A stretch of DNA of 64,000 bases from Nocardioides speluncae (GTDB taxonomy: Bacteria > Actinomycetota > Actinomycetes > Propionibacteriales > Nocardioidaceae), in the NCBI RefSeq assembly GCF_003121585.1, contig NZ_QEOO01000005.1, forward strand, positions 89,806 to 153,805, given 5' to 3'. Below the pieces are notes generated by a model. The model saw only the letters and a list, made by a program, of their open reading frames with translations. It made no database searches and was not told the DNA's origin. Every line of letters begins with the position of its first letter. Positions within the stretch are counted from its first letter, which is position 1. Position numbers and translations under genes: made by a program. Shown here in pieces: positions 42,929 to 52,515 of this stretch.

Positions 42929-44097
42929 AGTGGCACCCTCGCACGCACCCGCCAGCCGCCGTCCACCGGTCCGGCCTCGATCGTCCCGCCGACGGCACGG
43001 ACCCGCTCCCGCATGCCGGCGATCCCGCGGCCCGCACCGGACGCGGCTGGGGACGCCGTACCGGTGTTGGTCACCAGCACCTCGAGCCCGCCGTCCGCAG
43101 CCGTCACCGCCACACGCGCCGTCGGCTGCCCGCCCGCGTGCCTGGTGACGTTGGTGAGCGCCTCCTGGACGACCCGGTAGACGGTCAGGCCGACAGCGGG
43201 CGACACGCGGAGATCCTCGGCTGCAGTGAGCTCCACCTCGATCCCCGCGGCGCGTACCCGGTCGACCAGGGCCGGTAGCTCGGCGAGCCCGGGCTGGGGC
43301 TCCTCGGTGGTCGAGTGCTCGTCGCGCAGCACTCCGAGCAGCCCGCGCATCTCGATCAGCGCCTCCCGGCCGGTCTCGGCGATGGTGTCGAGGATCTCCG
43401 ACGCCCGCTCGGGCGCGTTCGGCACCACCAGCCGCCCGGCCTCGGCGTGCGAGACCACCACGGCCAGCGAGTGGGCCACGACGTCGTGCATCTCACGCGC
43501 GATCCGGCGGCGCTCGTCGGCGACCAGCCGCTCGGCGAGCTGGGCCGCCCGCGTGGCGCGGTAGCGGCCCAGCGCCCAGGCGGCGACGGTCCCGCCGAAT
43601 GCGGTGGCGCCCAGCAGCAGCCACCACGCCCAGGCGTCGATCGGCGCACCGGTGAAGCCCCAGAGCCGCGCCAGAGCAACGCAGCAGCCCGCCAGGCCGA
43701 CACCGAGCGCGACGGTCGGCCACGGAGCCCGGGCGTGCGTGCTCACGGCGTACAGCAGCGGCAGGAAGCACAGGCTGCTCGGCAGCAGGATCGCGCTGTA
43801 GTCCGGGGAGTCCACCACGGCGGTGGCACCGGCGAGGTCTGGCACGGCCGCGAGTGCCGCGCACGCGAGCGCACCCACGGCAAAGGACGGCACCGGCCAG
43901 CGACGGGCCGTCGCTATCGGGGCATGTACGGCGAGCAGTGCGCCGGCCAGCACCGCCACCCACGGCGTCGACAGTCCGCCGTCCCGGACCGCCGGCACGG
44001 CCGTCGGCAGCAGGACCAGCGCCATCGCCGCGGCGAGCACGAGCTGCTCCGCGCTGCCGAGCCAGCGCGGTCCGGGTCCGGCGACAGCGAGCGACAC
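42925..44097 (-). CDS. Sensor histidine kinase (HisKA_3 type)
   Basis: 390 residues. Five or six N-terminal membrane helices without a large external loop, then a dimerisation/phospho-acceptor region ERRRIAREMHDVVAHSLAVV (His about 209) and a HATPase with EALTNVTRHAGG and GRGIAGMRERVRAVGG. This is the actinobacterial DesK-like type, often sensing membrane or cell-wall state. Its partner regulator follows with a start/stop overlap. Confidence 0.93.
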   Translation of the reverse strand: MSLAVAGPGPRWLGSAEQLVLAAAMALVLLPTAVPAVRDGGLSTPWVAVLAGALLAVHAPIATARRWPVPSFAVGALACAALAAVPDLAGATAVVDSPDYSAILLPSSLCFLPLLYAVSTHARAPWPTVALGVGLAGCCVALARLWGFTGAPIDAWAWWLLLGATAFGGTVAAWALGRYRATRAAQLAERLVADERRRIAREMHDVVAHSLAVVVSHAEAGRLVVPNAPERASEILDTIAETGREALIEMRGLLGVLRDEHSTTEEPQPGLAELPALVDRVRAAGIEVELTAAEDLRVSPAVGLTVYRVVQEALTNVTRHAGGQPTARVAVTAADGGLEVLVTNTGTASPAASGAGRGIAGMRERVRAVGGTIEAGPVDGGWRVRARVPL

Positions 44098-44113
44098 GCA
44101 GTCAACCTACTGC

Positions 44114-45280
44114 TCAGCGATAGGTCAGCCGGCGCAGCAGGACCTCCAGCGGCCCACGGATGTCGCGACGCCGCATCCACTCCGCGATCCCGACGGTCGC
44201 CAGCCAGGTCGCCAGCGCCAGCAGCGAGCACTGCCAGATCCGCAGCTCGGTGCCGAGGTCCAGGAGGTACGGCGCGAACGCGACCAGCCAGACCACCGAC
44301 TGCAGCACGTAGCAGGTCATCGACCGCTGACCGACCGCCTGCAAGGCGTGCCCGACCGGCCCGGGGGCGTCCTGGCGGCGCGAGGCCCACAGCGCGATCG
44401 CCACGGCGTACGCCGGCCCGCCGGCGTACCCGGTCAGCGCGTGCAGGTAGCCGAGCCCGACCGCCAGCCCCGCGTTGTCGTGCGGGATCACGTCGGCGAT
44501 CACCAGCCCGAGAGGGAGTCCGCCCAGCACCGACACCGTGATGCCGATGACCGCGAACCGAGTCAGCGCGTCCCGGTGCGGGCCTGGGTCCTCCAGCAGC
44601 CGGTGCCGAGCCGCCCAGATGCCGAGCATGAACGCGCCCGCCGCGGTGGTCGCCGCGAACGGCGCGGCGAGCAGGATCCCGCCGGCCCGGTACACCGCGG
44701 CGAGCAGCGGGTTGTCCTCGGATACGGCCGCGAGCAGCTGGTCGGACGGCGCCGGCCAGGACAGGAGCGCGTAGACGACCGAGCCGAGCAACATCCAGAT
44801 CCCGGCGTACCAGAACAGCCGCCGCGAGCGGGCCCGGACCGAGGAGACCAGGACGATCGCGAGCAGCGCGTAGGCGGTGATGATGTCGGCGTAGAAGAGC
44901 AGGGTCGCGTGCAGGAAGCCGATCACGAACATCCACCGGCCGCGCTTGCGGAGCAGCTTCTTCGTCGTGTCCCAGGCCGCGCCCGCGCGCTCCTGCCGCC
45001 GGGTGATCTGGACCAGGCCGTAGCCGAACAGCGCCGCGAACATCGTGTAGGACCGGCCGTCCACGATCACCGTCAGCAGCACCGCGACCAGCCCGTCGAC
45101 GAACGCGCCGGTGACCGGCATCGCCCGGACCGTGGTCGTGCCTGGCCAATGCAGGAAGGTGTGCGCGTTGGCGAGCGCGATGAACAGCAGCAGACCACCG
45201 CGGGCGACATCGGGACCGAGTGCCCGAGCGGTGACCGCTGTGGGCCCGGTGACGGGAGGTGCGTGCGCGGCGCTGGTCAT
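44114..45280 (-). CDS. DUF418 membrane protein
   Basis: 388 residues with about ten membrane segments. Opens with LGPDVARGGLLLFIALANAH, and the C-terminal GQRSMTCYVLQSVVWLVAFA is the DUF418 mark; related to acyltransferase_3-like membrane proteins. Function unknown. 16 bp upstream of the kinase gene on the same strand; possibly the sensed or regulated membrane function of that system. Confidence 0.88.
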   Translation of the reverse strand: MTSAAHAPPVTGPTAVTARALGPDVARGGLLLFIALANAHTFLHWPGTTTVRAMPVTGAFVDGLVAVLLTVIVDGRSYTMFAALFGYGLVQITRRQERAGAAWDTTKKLLRKRGRWMFVIGFLHATLLFYADIITAYALLAIVLVSSVRARSRRLFWYAGIWMLLGSVVYALLSWPAPSDQLLAAVSEDNPLLAAVYRAGGILLAAPFAATTAAGAFMLGIWAARHRLLEDPGPHRDALTRFAVIGITVSVLGGLPLGLVIADVIPHDNAGLAVGLGYLHALTGYAGGPAYAVAIALWASRRQDAPGPVGHALQAVGQRSMTCYVLQSVVWLVAFAPYLLDLGTELRIWQCSLLALATWLATVGIAEWMRRRDIRGPLEVLLRRLTYR

Positions 45281-45415
45281 GACCTCGACGCTATTGCCGC
45301 GGCCGGGTCGGCCGGATCCTTCTTTAGTCGCGACCTGCCCCTACTCCCGGGGGATGACGAGCCCTAGCCTGTCCGCATCGCAACGGCACCCGAAGACAGA
45401 CCGCTACGCATCGGC

Positions 45416-46435
45416 ATGCTGACACCGCCATGGTTCGAGGTGCCACCAGCCGGCTACGGCGGCATCGAGAACGTCGTCGCCGGACTCGTCGACCAACTCG
45501 TCGCGCGCGGCCACCACGTCACTCTGCTCAGCGCCGGCCGCGACCTCACAGATGCGCAACGGCACGTTCCGGTGTTCGCCGAGACAGCCCAGGAACCCGT
45601 CGGGACCGGCCTGGTCGAGACCGGGTACGCGGCACGAGCAGAGGCCATCCTGCGGGACCTCGAACTCGACATCATCCACGATCACACGCTGGCGGGAGTT
45701 CTCTCCGCACCAGGCCGCCGAGTCCCGACCGTCCATACGGTGCACAATCCGGTTCGTGGCCGCTTCGGCGACTACCTGCGAGCCCTGGGCAGCACCATCG
45801 ACCCGGTTGCCATCTCTCGCGCCCAGATCACCGCGGCCCCAGACCTGCCCTGGGCCGGATGCGTGCTCAACGGACTGGATCTCAGCCGATTCCCCTACCA
45901 GCCGGCGAAGTCCGACTATGTGCTGTTCCTGGGCCGCATCCTGCCGGAGAAGGGAACCCACCTGGCGATCGACGCCGCTGCGGAGGCACGTGTACGGATC
46001 GTCGTCGCTGGTCCGTGCGAGGACCCACGAGAGCAGACCTACTTCGATGCCGAGATCCGCCCGCGCCTCGGCCGATACGCCGAATGGTTCGGCCCAGCCG
46101 ACTTCGCCGCCAAGACCAAGCTCCTGTCGTCCGCCCGCGCGGTTCTCTGCCCCTTCCAATGGGAGGAGCCGTTCGGCCTGGTCGTGGCAGAGGCGATGGC
46201 GTGTGGCACACCGGTCATCGCCACGCCACGCGGCGCGGCACCTGAGCTGATTCGAAACAATGTCACCGGATTCCTCACCCCACCCGGCGGCATGGCCCAG
46301 GCGATCCAACAAGCAGCGACGATCGAACCGCTGGCCTGCCGGACTCACGCCGAGACGACCTTCGGCCTGGACGAGATGGCAAGGTGCTACGAACGGATCT
46401 ACCGCAACTGCATCGCGTGCCGCGGACGGGGCTGA
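45416..46435 (+). CDS. GT4-family glycosyltransferase
   Basis: 339 residues. N-terminal acceptor half (TPPWFEVPPAGYGGIENVVA), C-terminal donor half with YVLFLGRILPEKGTHLAIDA and the nucleotide-sugar motif EEPFGLVVAEAMACGTPVIA. Resembles enzymes for trehalose/glycan-like products in actinobacteria. Relatives begin with MRIA-type strand residues before TPPWFEVP; here the in-frame codons before the ATG read PLRIG but contain no start codon back to a TAG at 45365, so the first strand seems to be missing or initiated unusually. No good ribosome site. Ends C-I-A-C-R-G-R-G. Confidence 0.82.
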   Translation: MLTPPWFEVPPAGYGGIENVVAGLVDQLVARGHHVTLLSAGRDLTDAQRHVPVFAETAQEPVGTGLVETGYAARAEAILRDLELDIIHDHTLAGVLSAPGRRVPTVHTVHNPVRGRFGDYLRALGSTIDPVAISRAQITAAPDLPWAGCVLNGLDLSRFPYQPAKSDYVLFLGRILPEKGTHLAIDAAAEARVRIVVAGPCEDPREQTYFDAEIRPRLGRYAEWFGPADFAAKTKLLSSARAVLCPFQWEEPFGLVVAEAMACGTPVIATPRGAAPELIRNNVTGFLTPPGGMAQAIQQAATIEPLACRTHAETTFGLDEMARCYERIYRNCIACRGRG

Positions 46436-46437
46436 GC

Positions 46438-49071
46438 TCACCCGAGCCGGTGCAGCGCGGTGCCGAGTACGACGGGCTCGCCCGCCTCGTCGGACGCGTC
46501 GAGGTCGACGACGGCGTCGATTACCCAGTCGTGATCGCCCTCGGGGTCGTCCAGCGTCTGCCGGATCGTCCAGAGCCGTGCGGGCTCCGCATCGTCCCCA
46601 GCACCCGGCGGTACGCCGGTCTCCGCGGTCACTGCGAGCAGTTTCGGACTGCGTGCGTCCGCGCCGATGCCGATCTCGTCGTGCTCGGCGTAGTACTCCT
46701 CCAGCGCCTCGTCCCAGCGGGACCGGGTCATCTGCACCTCGCGCGGCGGCTCGGCCCGGTCCGCGTTCGCCCGTTCCAGCTTGACCAGCGCGTCGATGTC
46801 GTCGCGGGCGCAGAGCTCGACGCGCCGGAACAGCTGGTTGCGGATCATCACCGTGAATGGTCGCTCCTGCTGCGAGATCGGCCGTGGTGTGGACGGCGGC
46901 CGGTGCTCGATGTCGGCGTCGGCGGCGCGCTGGATCGACTCGGGGTCGGTGAGCGCCTCCCACTCGTCCAGCAGCGAGGAGTCGGTCTGCCGCACTGTCT
47001 CCCCCAGCCACTCGACCAGGTCCTCGAAGTCCGGCGTCTTGTGGGTCTCCGGCACCGTCTGCCGCAGCGTCCGGTAGGCATCGGTGAGGTACCGCAGCAC
47101 CAGCCCCTCGGAGCGGGCCAGCTGGTAGCGGGCGACGAACTCGGTGAACGTCATCCCCTGCTCGTACATCTCACGCACGATCGACTTCGGCGACAGCGCG
47201 TCCTCGGGCAGCCACGGGTGGCTCTGCCGGTAGGTCTCGTAGAGCGCGCCGAGCAGCTCGGCCAGCGGCTGCGGCCAGGTGATCTGGTCCAGCAGCGCCA
47301 TCCGCTCGTCGTACTCCACGCCGTCGGCCTTCATCTCGTTGACGGCCTCGCCGCGGGCGGCGTACTGCTGGGCGAACAGGATCTGCCGCGGCGCCTCCAG
47401 CACCGCCTCGACCACCGAGATCACGTCGAGCAGGTACGACGGCTCCTCGCGGTCGAGCACGTCCAGGGCCGCCAGCGCGAAGTGCGCGAGCGGCTGGTTG
47501 AGCGCGAAGTCCACGGGCAGGTCCACAGTGAGGACGTACCGCCGGCCGTCCCGGTCGAGCTCGTCCAGCCGGGTGAGTACGCCGGAGTGGACCAGGCTGC
47601 GGCCGAGCCGGAGCGCCCGCCTGGCGAGCTTCAGCCGGTTTCGCGGCAGTTCGTGGTTGTCGGTGAGCAGCCGGCGCAGCACCGGGAACGCGTCCTCCTC
47701 CCGGGCCACGACGTTGAGCAGCATCGAGTTGTCGACCTTCATCCGCGACACCAGCTGCTCCGGTACGCCGGCGACCAGCTTGTCGAAGGTCTGCTCGGTC
47801 CACACCACCGAGCCCTCGGGCGGCTTCTTCAGCTGCGCCTTCGACTTCTTCTTCGGGTTGGCCGCGTTCTTCGCCTCGGCCTTCGCCTTGGCCCGCTCGT
47901 TCTCGATGACGTGCTCGGGCGCCTGTACGACGACGTACCCGGCCACATCGAAGCCGGCACGACCGGCGCGGCCCGCGATCTGCAGGAACTCCCGCGTCCG
48001 CAGGATCCGGGACCGCGACCCGTCGAACTTCGCCAACCCGGTGAACAGCACGGTCCGGATCGGCACGTTGATGCCGACGCCCAGGGTGTCGGTCCCGCAG
48101 ACCACCCGCAGCAGCCCGCTCTGCGCGAGCTGCTCGACCAGCCGCCGGTACTTCGGCAGCATCCCGGCGTGGTGCACGCCGATCCCGCTCCGCAGCAGCT
48201 TGCTCAGCGTCTTCCCGAAGCCGGCGCCGAACCGGAACGCGCCGATCTTGGCGGCGATCGCCTCCTTCTGCTCGGCCGGGATCTTCGAGACCACCGAGCC
48301 GAGCAGCGTTGTGGCGTGCTCGACCGCCGCGGCCTGGGTGAAGTGCACGACGTACACCGGGGCCTGGTTGGTGGTGACCAGCTCTTCGAGCGTCTCGGCC
48401 AGCGGGTCCAGCGCCCAGGTGAAGGTCAGCGGCACCGGCCGCTCGGCGTCGGCGACGACCACGGTCTCGCGTCCGTTGCGACGGGTGATGTCTTCCACGA
48501 AGAACGTCACGTCGCCGAGCGTGGCCGACATCAGCAGGAACTGCGCCTGCGGCAGCTCCAGCAGCGGCACCTGCCAGGCCCAGCCGCGGTCCGGCTCGGC
48601 GTAGAAGTGGAACTCGTCCATGATCACCAGGCCGACGTCGGCTTCGGAACCCTCGCGGAGGGCGATGTTGGCCAGCACCTCAGCGGTGCAGCAGATGATC
48701 GGGGCGTCGGCATTGACCGCAGCGTCGCCGGTCAGCATGCCGACGTTGTCGGCGCCAAAGACCTCGCAGAGTGCGAAGAACTTCTCGCTCACCAGCGCCT
48801 TGATCGGCGCGGTGTAGAAGCTGACCCGGTCCTCGGCCAGCGCCGCGAAGTGGGCCGCGGTGGCCACCATCGACTTCCCCGACCCGGTCGGCGTCGCCAG
48901 GATGACGTTGTGGCCGCTGAGCAGCTCGATCGTGGCCTCGTCCTGGTGCGGGTAGAGGCTCAGTCCCTCGTCGTCCACCCAGCCGGTGAACGCGTCGTAC
49001 ACGCTGTCCGCGTCGGCTTTCTTGGGGATCCGGGCCGTGAGCCCTCGGTGGTCGAGCTTGTCGAGACTCAC
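46438..49071 (-). CDS. DEAD/DEAH-box helicase with DUF3516-like C-terminus
   Basis: 877 residues, Ski2/Mtr4-like superfamily 2 helicase. Walker [15 protein letters not shown] (about 58), DEFH box [15 protein letters not shown], motif [12 protein letters not shown], and motif [15 protein letters not shown] Lys/Ala-rich insertion ([20 protein letters not shown]) follows, then a long helical C-terminal region typical of actinobacterial DUF3516 helicases. Probably RNA unwinding. GTG at 49071 overlaps the xerD stop, and the first codons are formed by an 18-bp repeat also found inside xerD (see repeats). Confidence 0.9.
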   Translation of the reverse strand: MSLDKLDHRGLTARIPKKADADSVYDAFTGWVDDEGLSLYPHQDEATIELLSGHNVILATPTGSGKSMVATAAHFAALAEDRVSFYTAPIKALVSEKFFALCEVFGADNVGMLTGDAAVNADAPIICCTAEVLANIALREGSEADVGLVIMDEFHFYAEPDRGWAWQVPLLELPQAQFLLMSATLGDVTFFVEDITRRNGRETVVVADAERPVPLTFTWALDPLAETLEELVTTNQAPVYVVHFTQAAAVEHATTLLGSVVSKIPAEQKEAIAAKIGAFRFGAGFGKTLSKLLRSGIGVHHAGMLPKYRRLVEQLAQSGLLRVVCGTDTLGVGINVPIRTVLFTGLAKFDGSRSRILRTREFLQIAGRAGRAGFDVAGYVVVQAPEHVIENERAKAKAEAKNAANPKKKSKAQLKKPPEGSVVWTEQTFDKLVAGVPEQLVSRMKVDNSMLLNVVAREEDAFPVLRRLLTDNHELPRNRLKLARRALRLGRSLVHSGVLTRLDELDRDGRRYVLTVDLPVDFALNQPLAHFALAALDVLDREEPSYLLDVISVVEAVLEAPRQILFAQQYAARGEAVNEMKADGVEYDERMALLDQITWPQPLAELLGALYETYRQSHPWLPEDALSPKSIVREMYEQGMTFTEFVARYQLARSEGLVLRYLTDAYRTLRQTVPETHKTPDFEDLVEWLGETVRQTDSSLLDEWEALTDPESIQRAADADIEHRPPSTPRPISQQERPFTVMIRNQLFRRVELCARDDIDALVKLERANADRAEPPREVQMTRSRWDEALEEYYAEHDEIGIGADARSPKLLAVTAETGVPPGAGDDAEPARLWTIRQTLDDPEGDHDWVIDAVVDLDASDEAGEPVVLGTALHRLG
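49050..49067. repeat. 18-bp dispersed repeat, copy A (helicase N-terminus)
   Basis: GGTCGAGCTTGTCGAGAC. The complementary strand encodes the helicase residues S-L-D-K-L-D right after its GTG start. Identical to copy B at 49365-49382. Contains two CTCGAC-type half-sites. A mobile or REP-like element that became part of the coding sequence is a reasonable reading. Confidence 0.7.
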
Positions 49072-50030
49072 GCGCGCGCCCTCGGGTGCGCGGTCGCGAA
49101 GACCTCGCGCAGGTTGTCGACGGTCACCAGCGTGTAGACCTGGGTCGTGGTCACCGAGGCGTGCCCGAGCAGCTCTTGTACGACGCGCACGTCGGCGCCG
49201 CCGTCGAGCAGGTGGGTCGCGAACGAGTGCCGCATCGTGTGCGGCGAGACGTCGGCGGTTATCCCGGCCCGGTCCGCGGCCTTCACCAGCACCGCCCACG
49301 CGCTCTGCCGCGACAGCCGGCCGCCGCGCGCGTTCAGGAACAGCGCGCCGCCCATACTCTTGGCGGTCGAGCTTGTCGAGACCCCGACAGAGGCCAGCGC
49401 CGGCCGGCCCCGGACCAGGTACGCCGACACCGCCTCCCGTGCGAACGATCCCACCGGCACCAGCCGCTCCTTGCCGCCCTTGCCGCGCAGCAGCACGGTC
49501 CCCTGGCTCTCGTCGGTCAGGTCGAGGTCGTCCACGTCCAGCCCGACCGCCTCGGAGATCCGGGCGCCGGTGCCGTAGAGCATCTCCAGCAGCGCCCGGT
49601 CCCGCAGCGCGAGGGTGGTACCGGCCGCGCCGGCGGCATCCAGGATCGCCTCGACCTCGGTCAGCGGCAGCGCCTTCGGCAGCCGCTTCACCGGCGACGG
49701 CGGCTTCACGGCGCCGGCCGGGTCGTGGGTGGCCAGCCCGTCTCGGACCGCGAACTTGTGGAAGCCGCGCACCGCGACCACCGTCCGTGCCGCCGATGAC
49801 GAGCTCAGTGCCGGGTGCTCGCCGTCGCCCTCGCGGAGCCGGACCAGGAAGGAGGCAACCGTCGCCTCGGTCACCTGGTCCAGCGCCGCGACGCCGACCT
49901 CGTGCAAGTACTCCAGGTACCTGCGCAGGTCGCGCCGGTACGACGACAGGGTGTTGGCGGCCAGCCCGCGCTCGACGCTGAGGTGGTCGAGGTACGTGCG
50001 AACCGCACGGCCTGGCTCGGACTCGGTCAC
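49068..50030 (-). CDS. xerD: Site-specific tyrosine recombinase XerD
   Basis: 320 residues. N-terminal SAM-like domain ([20 protein letters not shown]), C-terminal catalytic domain with Arg in [20 protein letters not shown], the [20 protein letters not shown] box and [15 protein letters not shown] (nucleophile Tyr). Resolves chromosome dimers at dif together with XerC. GTG start at 50030, 3' of GGAGG. A loop insertion derived from an 18-bp repeat is described separately. Stop overlaps the helicase start. Confidence 0.95.
   Translation of the reverse strand: MTESEPGRAVRTYLDHLSVERGLAANTLSSYRRDLRRYLEYLHEVGVAALDQVTEATVASFLVRLREGDGEHPALSSSSAARTVVAVRGFHKFAVRDGLATHDPAGAVKPPSPVKRLPKALPLTEVEAILDAAGAAGTTLALRDRALLEMLYGTGARISEAVGLDVDDLDLTDESQGTVLLRGKGGKERLVPVGSFAREAVSAYLVRGRPALASVGVSTSSTAKSMGGALFLNARGGRLSRQSAWAVLVKAADRAGITADVSPHTMRHSFATHLLDGGADVRVVQELLGHASVTTTQVYTLVTVDNLREVFATAHPRARA
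49365..49382. repeat. 18-bp dispersed repeat, copy B (inside xerD)
   Basis: GGTCGAGCTTGTCGAGAC, identical to copy A. In xerD it encodes V-S-T-S-S-T within a low-complexity insert ([14 protein letters not shown]) between RGRPALAS and ALFLNARGG, where most XerD proteins have a short loop. The insertion keeps the frame. Confidence 0.75.
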
Positions 50031-50053
50031 CAGGCCTCCCTCCACGTCATTCC

Positions 50054-51169
50054 TTAGCTCAGCGCGCCTTCCAGGGACACCGACTCCAGGCCGTGTGCCT
50101 CCGCAACCGGAGCATAGGTCACGTTGCCCGCGTGCGTGTTGAGGCCGAGCGCCAGCGAGTGGTCGTCGCGGCAGGCCTGCTGCCAGCCCTTGTTGGCCAG
50201 CGCCACGGCGTACGGCAGCGTCGCGTTGGTGAGCGCGTACGTCGAGGTGTTCGGTACCGCGCCGGGCATGTTCGCGACGCAGTAGAAGATCGAGTTGTGC
50301 ACCTCGTACGTCGGGTCCGCGTGGGTGGTCGGCCGGGTGTCCTCGAAGCAGCCGCCCTGGTCGACGGCGATGTCGACCAGCACCGAGCCGGGCTTCATCT
50401 GCGACACCAGCTCGTTGCTGACCAGCTTCGGAGCCTTCGTGCCCGGGATCAGCACCGCGCCGATCACCAGGTCCGCCTCCAGCACCTGCTGCCGGATCGC
50501 CAGCCCGGACGACGCCAGCCCGTGCACCCGGTTGTTGTAGCGCCAGAACGACATCCGCAGCTTGTCGAGATCGGTGTCGAGCAGGGTGACGTTGGCGCCC
50601 ATGCCGAGCGCGATGTTGGCGGCGTTCTGGCCAGCCACGCCGGCGCCGATCACGACCACACGGGCGTTGGCGACGCCGCCGACACCGCCGAGCAGCACGC
50701 CGCGACCGCCGCGGGCCCGCATCAGCGAGTAGGCGCCCACCTGCGGTGCCAGGCAGCCGGCCACCTCGGACATCGGGTAGAGCAGCGGCAGTGAGCCCGA
50801 CGGCAGCTGCACCGTCTCGTACGCGATCGCGGTGACCTGGCGCTTGACCAGCTCCTGGGTCAGCGGCTGGTCCGCGGCCAGGTGGAGGTAGGTGAACAGG
50901 GTCAGGTCCTCGCGCATCCGGTGGTATTCCTCCGCCACCGGCTCCTTGACCTTGAGCACCATCTCGGCGGTCCCCCACACGTCGTCCGCGCTGTCCAGCA
51001 TCGTGGCGCCGGCCGCGACGTACTCCTCGTCGGGGATCTGCGAGCCCACGCCCGCACTCTTCTCGACGAAGACCTCATGCCCGTGCTGGGTCAGCTCGTG
51101 GGCCCCGACTGGCGTGAGCGCCACCCGGTACTCGTGGTTCTTGACTTCCTTGGGTACGCCGATCTTCAC
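50054..51169 (-). CDS. ald: Alanine dehydrogenase
   Basis: 371-residue NAD-dependent enzyme interconverting alanine and pyruvate plus ammonia. [20 protein letters not shown] opens the protein; HLAADQPLT and [18 protein letters not shown] are substrate-site segments; [20 protein letters not shown] is the NAD motif. Lies between the NUDIX hydrolase and xerD genes, a typical actinobacterial position. ATG at 51169. Confidence 0.96.
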   Translation of the reverse strand: MKIGVPKEVKNHEYRVALTPVGAHELTQHGHEVFVEKSAGVGSQIPDEEYVAAGATMLDSADDVWGTAEMVLKVKEPVAEEYHRMREDLTLFTYLHLAADQPLTQELVKRQVTAIAYETVQLPSGSLPLLYPMSEVAGCLAPQVGAYSLMRARGGRGVLLGGVGGVANARVVVIGAGVAGQNAANIALGMGANVTLLDTDLDKLRMSFWRYNNRVHGLASSGLAIRQQVLEADLVIGAVLIPGTKAPKLVSNELVSQMKPGSVLVDIAVDQGGCFEDTRPTTHADPTYEVHNSIFYCVANMPGAVPNTSTYALTNATLPYAVALANKGWQQACRDDHSLALGLNTHAGNVTYAPVAEAHGLESVSLEGALS

Positions 51170-51217
51170 CGCGTTCCGCTCCTCATCTCCGCCCCCGCCA
51201 CTCCGTCGTGATCGGGG

Positions 51218-51838
51218 TCACCTCGCGAGCGTACTGCGGCCCTTCAGCGCGTCGTACGCCAGCACCGCGAGGGCGACCGGCGCATCGGTGACCCGGCCGT
51301 CGAGAACGGCGGCCCGCAGCTCGTCGAACGGCACCCAGAACAGCTCCATCTCGGCCTCCTCGTGCTGCAGCACGAAGTCGCCGCGGTCCGCCGGCGCCAG
51401 CCCGCGCGCGGCGTACAGGTGGATCTGCTCGGCGCTCAGCCCCGGCGAGGAGTACGTCGACAGCAGGTGCTGCCACTGGCTCGCCTGCAGCCCCGCCTCC
51501 TCGCGCAGCTCGCGCTTGGCGACCTCCAGCGGGTCCTCGCCGGGGACGTCGCAGATCCCCGCCGGCAGCTCCACGAAGCGGCGCCGGGCCGGGTGCCGGT
51601 ACTGCCGCAGGCAGAACACCCGGTCGTCGTCGTCGATCGCCAGCGCCACCGCAGCGCCCGGGTGCTCCAGCACCAGCCTCCGGAACGGCTCCTCGTCCGG
51701 GTGGCCCGGGCGCCGGATCATGTCCGCGCGCAGTGCCACCACCCAGTGGTCGCGATGGACGTCGGTGGTCGACTCGACCGGCCAGGCCACGGCCTCGTCG
51801 CCGGCCAGCGCGGTCACGGTCGGCTCGCTGTGCAGCAT
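51218..51838 (-). CDS. NUDIX hydrolase (ADP-ribose pyrophosphatase type)
   Basis: 206 residues. The NUDIX box reads DVPGEDPLEVAKRELREEAG after FVELPAGIC, the layout of ADP-ribose pyrophosphatases; upstream RVFCLRQYRHPARRRF binds the substrate. Would hydrolyse ADP-ribose to AMP and ribose 5-phosphate. ATG 51838. Conserved neighbour of pyrG and xerD in actinobacteria. Confidence 0.93.
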   Translation of the reverse strand: MLHSEPTVTALAGDEAVAWPVESTTDVHRDHWVVALRADMIRRPGHPDEEPFRRLVLEHPGAAVALAIDDDDRVFCLRQYRHPARRRFVELPAGICDVPGEDPLEVAKRELREEAGLQASQWQHLLSTYSSPGLSAEQIHLYAARGLAPADRGDFVLQHEEAEMELFWVPFDELRAAVLDGRVTDAPVALAVLAYDALKGRSTLAR

Positions 51839-51861
51839 GTCGCCGACGCTACATTCTCGGT

Positions 51862-52441
51862 TCAGGCGACCGCCCGCCGCCCGTCGTGCGGCATCTGCCA
51901 GCCCTCGGCGAGCCGGGACGGGTACACGTTCTCGCCACCACCGAAGAACTCGCAGAACTTCATGATCAGCGGGTCCCAGCCGATCGGGTCGACGTACTCG
52001 CCGCGTTTCGGTCGCTCCCGCACCCACCCTCGTCTGTGGGCGGTTTGGTGCCGGTCCCGGTGGCGGGCAGCGTCACGCGGCTTGGCCGCGGCGTGCGCCA
52101 ACGGCGCGCAACCAAAAGGGTGGCTATGCGCACGACGCGCCGCCGCAGCGCCCGCCAGCGGGACGGGCGCCGGGCCGCCCACACACCTGCTATCACCCCT
52201 CCAGCCGGTCCACGACGTCCACCAGCTCCGCCGACGCCAGGTTCAGCACGCACTCGCCGGTGCGCCTGATGTTCTCCGCCGTCTGGCTGGAGTTGCCCAG
52301 GCCGAGCATGCAGCAGTCGCCGAGCCACCACGCCGACGACATCGGCGCCAGGTTCGGCGTACCGTCCGGGTTGAGCGAGCTGATCAGCACCACCGGGGTG
52401 CCGAAATACTTGACCTTGAGGTCGATCGTCGTGGTCTTCAT
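51862..52441 (-). pseudogene. Flavin reductase family gene, centre lost
   Basis: The 5' part (ATG 52441 to a TGA at 52193) encodes 82 residues of a flavin-reductase-like (DIM6/NTAB) protein: MKTTTIDLKVKYFGTPVVLI, LGNSSQTAENIRRTGECVLN, ASAELVDVVDRLEG. The 3' end of the family is recognisable in another frame at about 51862-52010 (EYVDPIGWDPLIMKFCEFFG, NVYPSRLAEGWQMP). About 100 central codons are missing; between the halves lies a 155-bp inverted-repeat element (52032-52186). The gene is therefore not functional as read. Confidence 0.82.
52032..52186. mobile_element. 155-bp element with 37-bp terminal inverted repeats (MITE-like)
   Basis: Left arm 52032-52068 and right arm 52150-52186 match as inverted repeats at 30 of 37 positions (for example GTGGGCGG and TGGCGGGC are shared). 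The 81-bp core has no open frame of note but includes ACCAAAAGGGTGGCTATGCG and a GCGC-rich part. It sits inside the broken flavin reductase gene. I see no clear target-site duplication, so a degenerate MITE-like insertion or a structured RNA element are both possible. Confidence 0.65.
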
Positions 52442-52515
52442 GCCTCTACGATGACGTGGCCGAGCCGCCCGTACTGGCGGAAATCAGACACCGCGACGAG
52501 GCTGCTTCAGGGCAT

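Noticed and set aside
46384..49137. Very long open frame on the plus strand opposite the helicase gene
   Set aside because: Composition (Arg/Leu/Gly/Asp-rich, no domains) and position mirror the third-codon GC bias of the real minus-strand helicase, which has all its motifs.
49068..50030. Phage or island integrase
   Set aside because: The recombinase has the XerD sequence pattern and lies in the conserved ald-xerD-parA neighbourhood; no phage genes or attachment-site duplications are seen.
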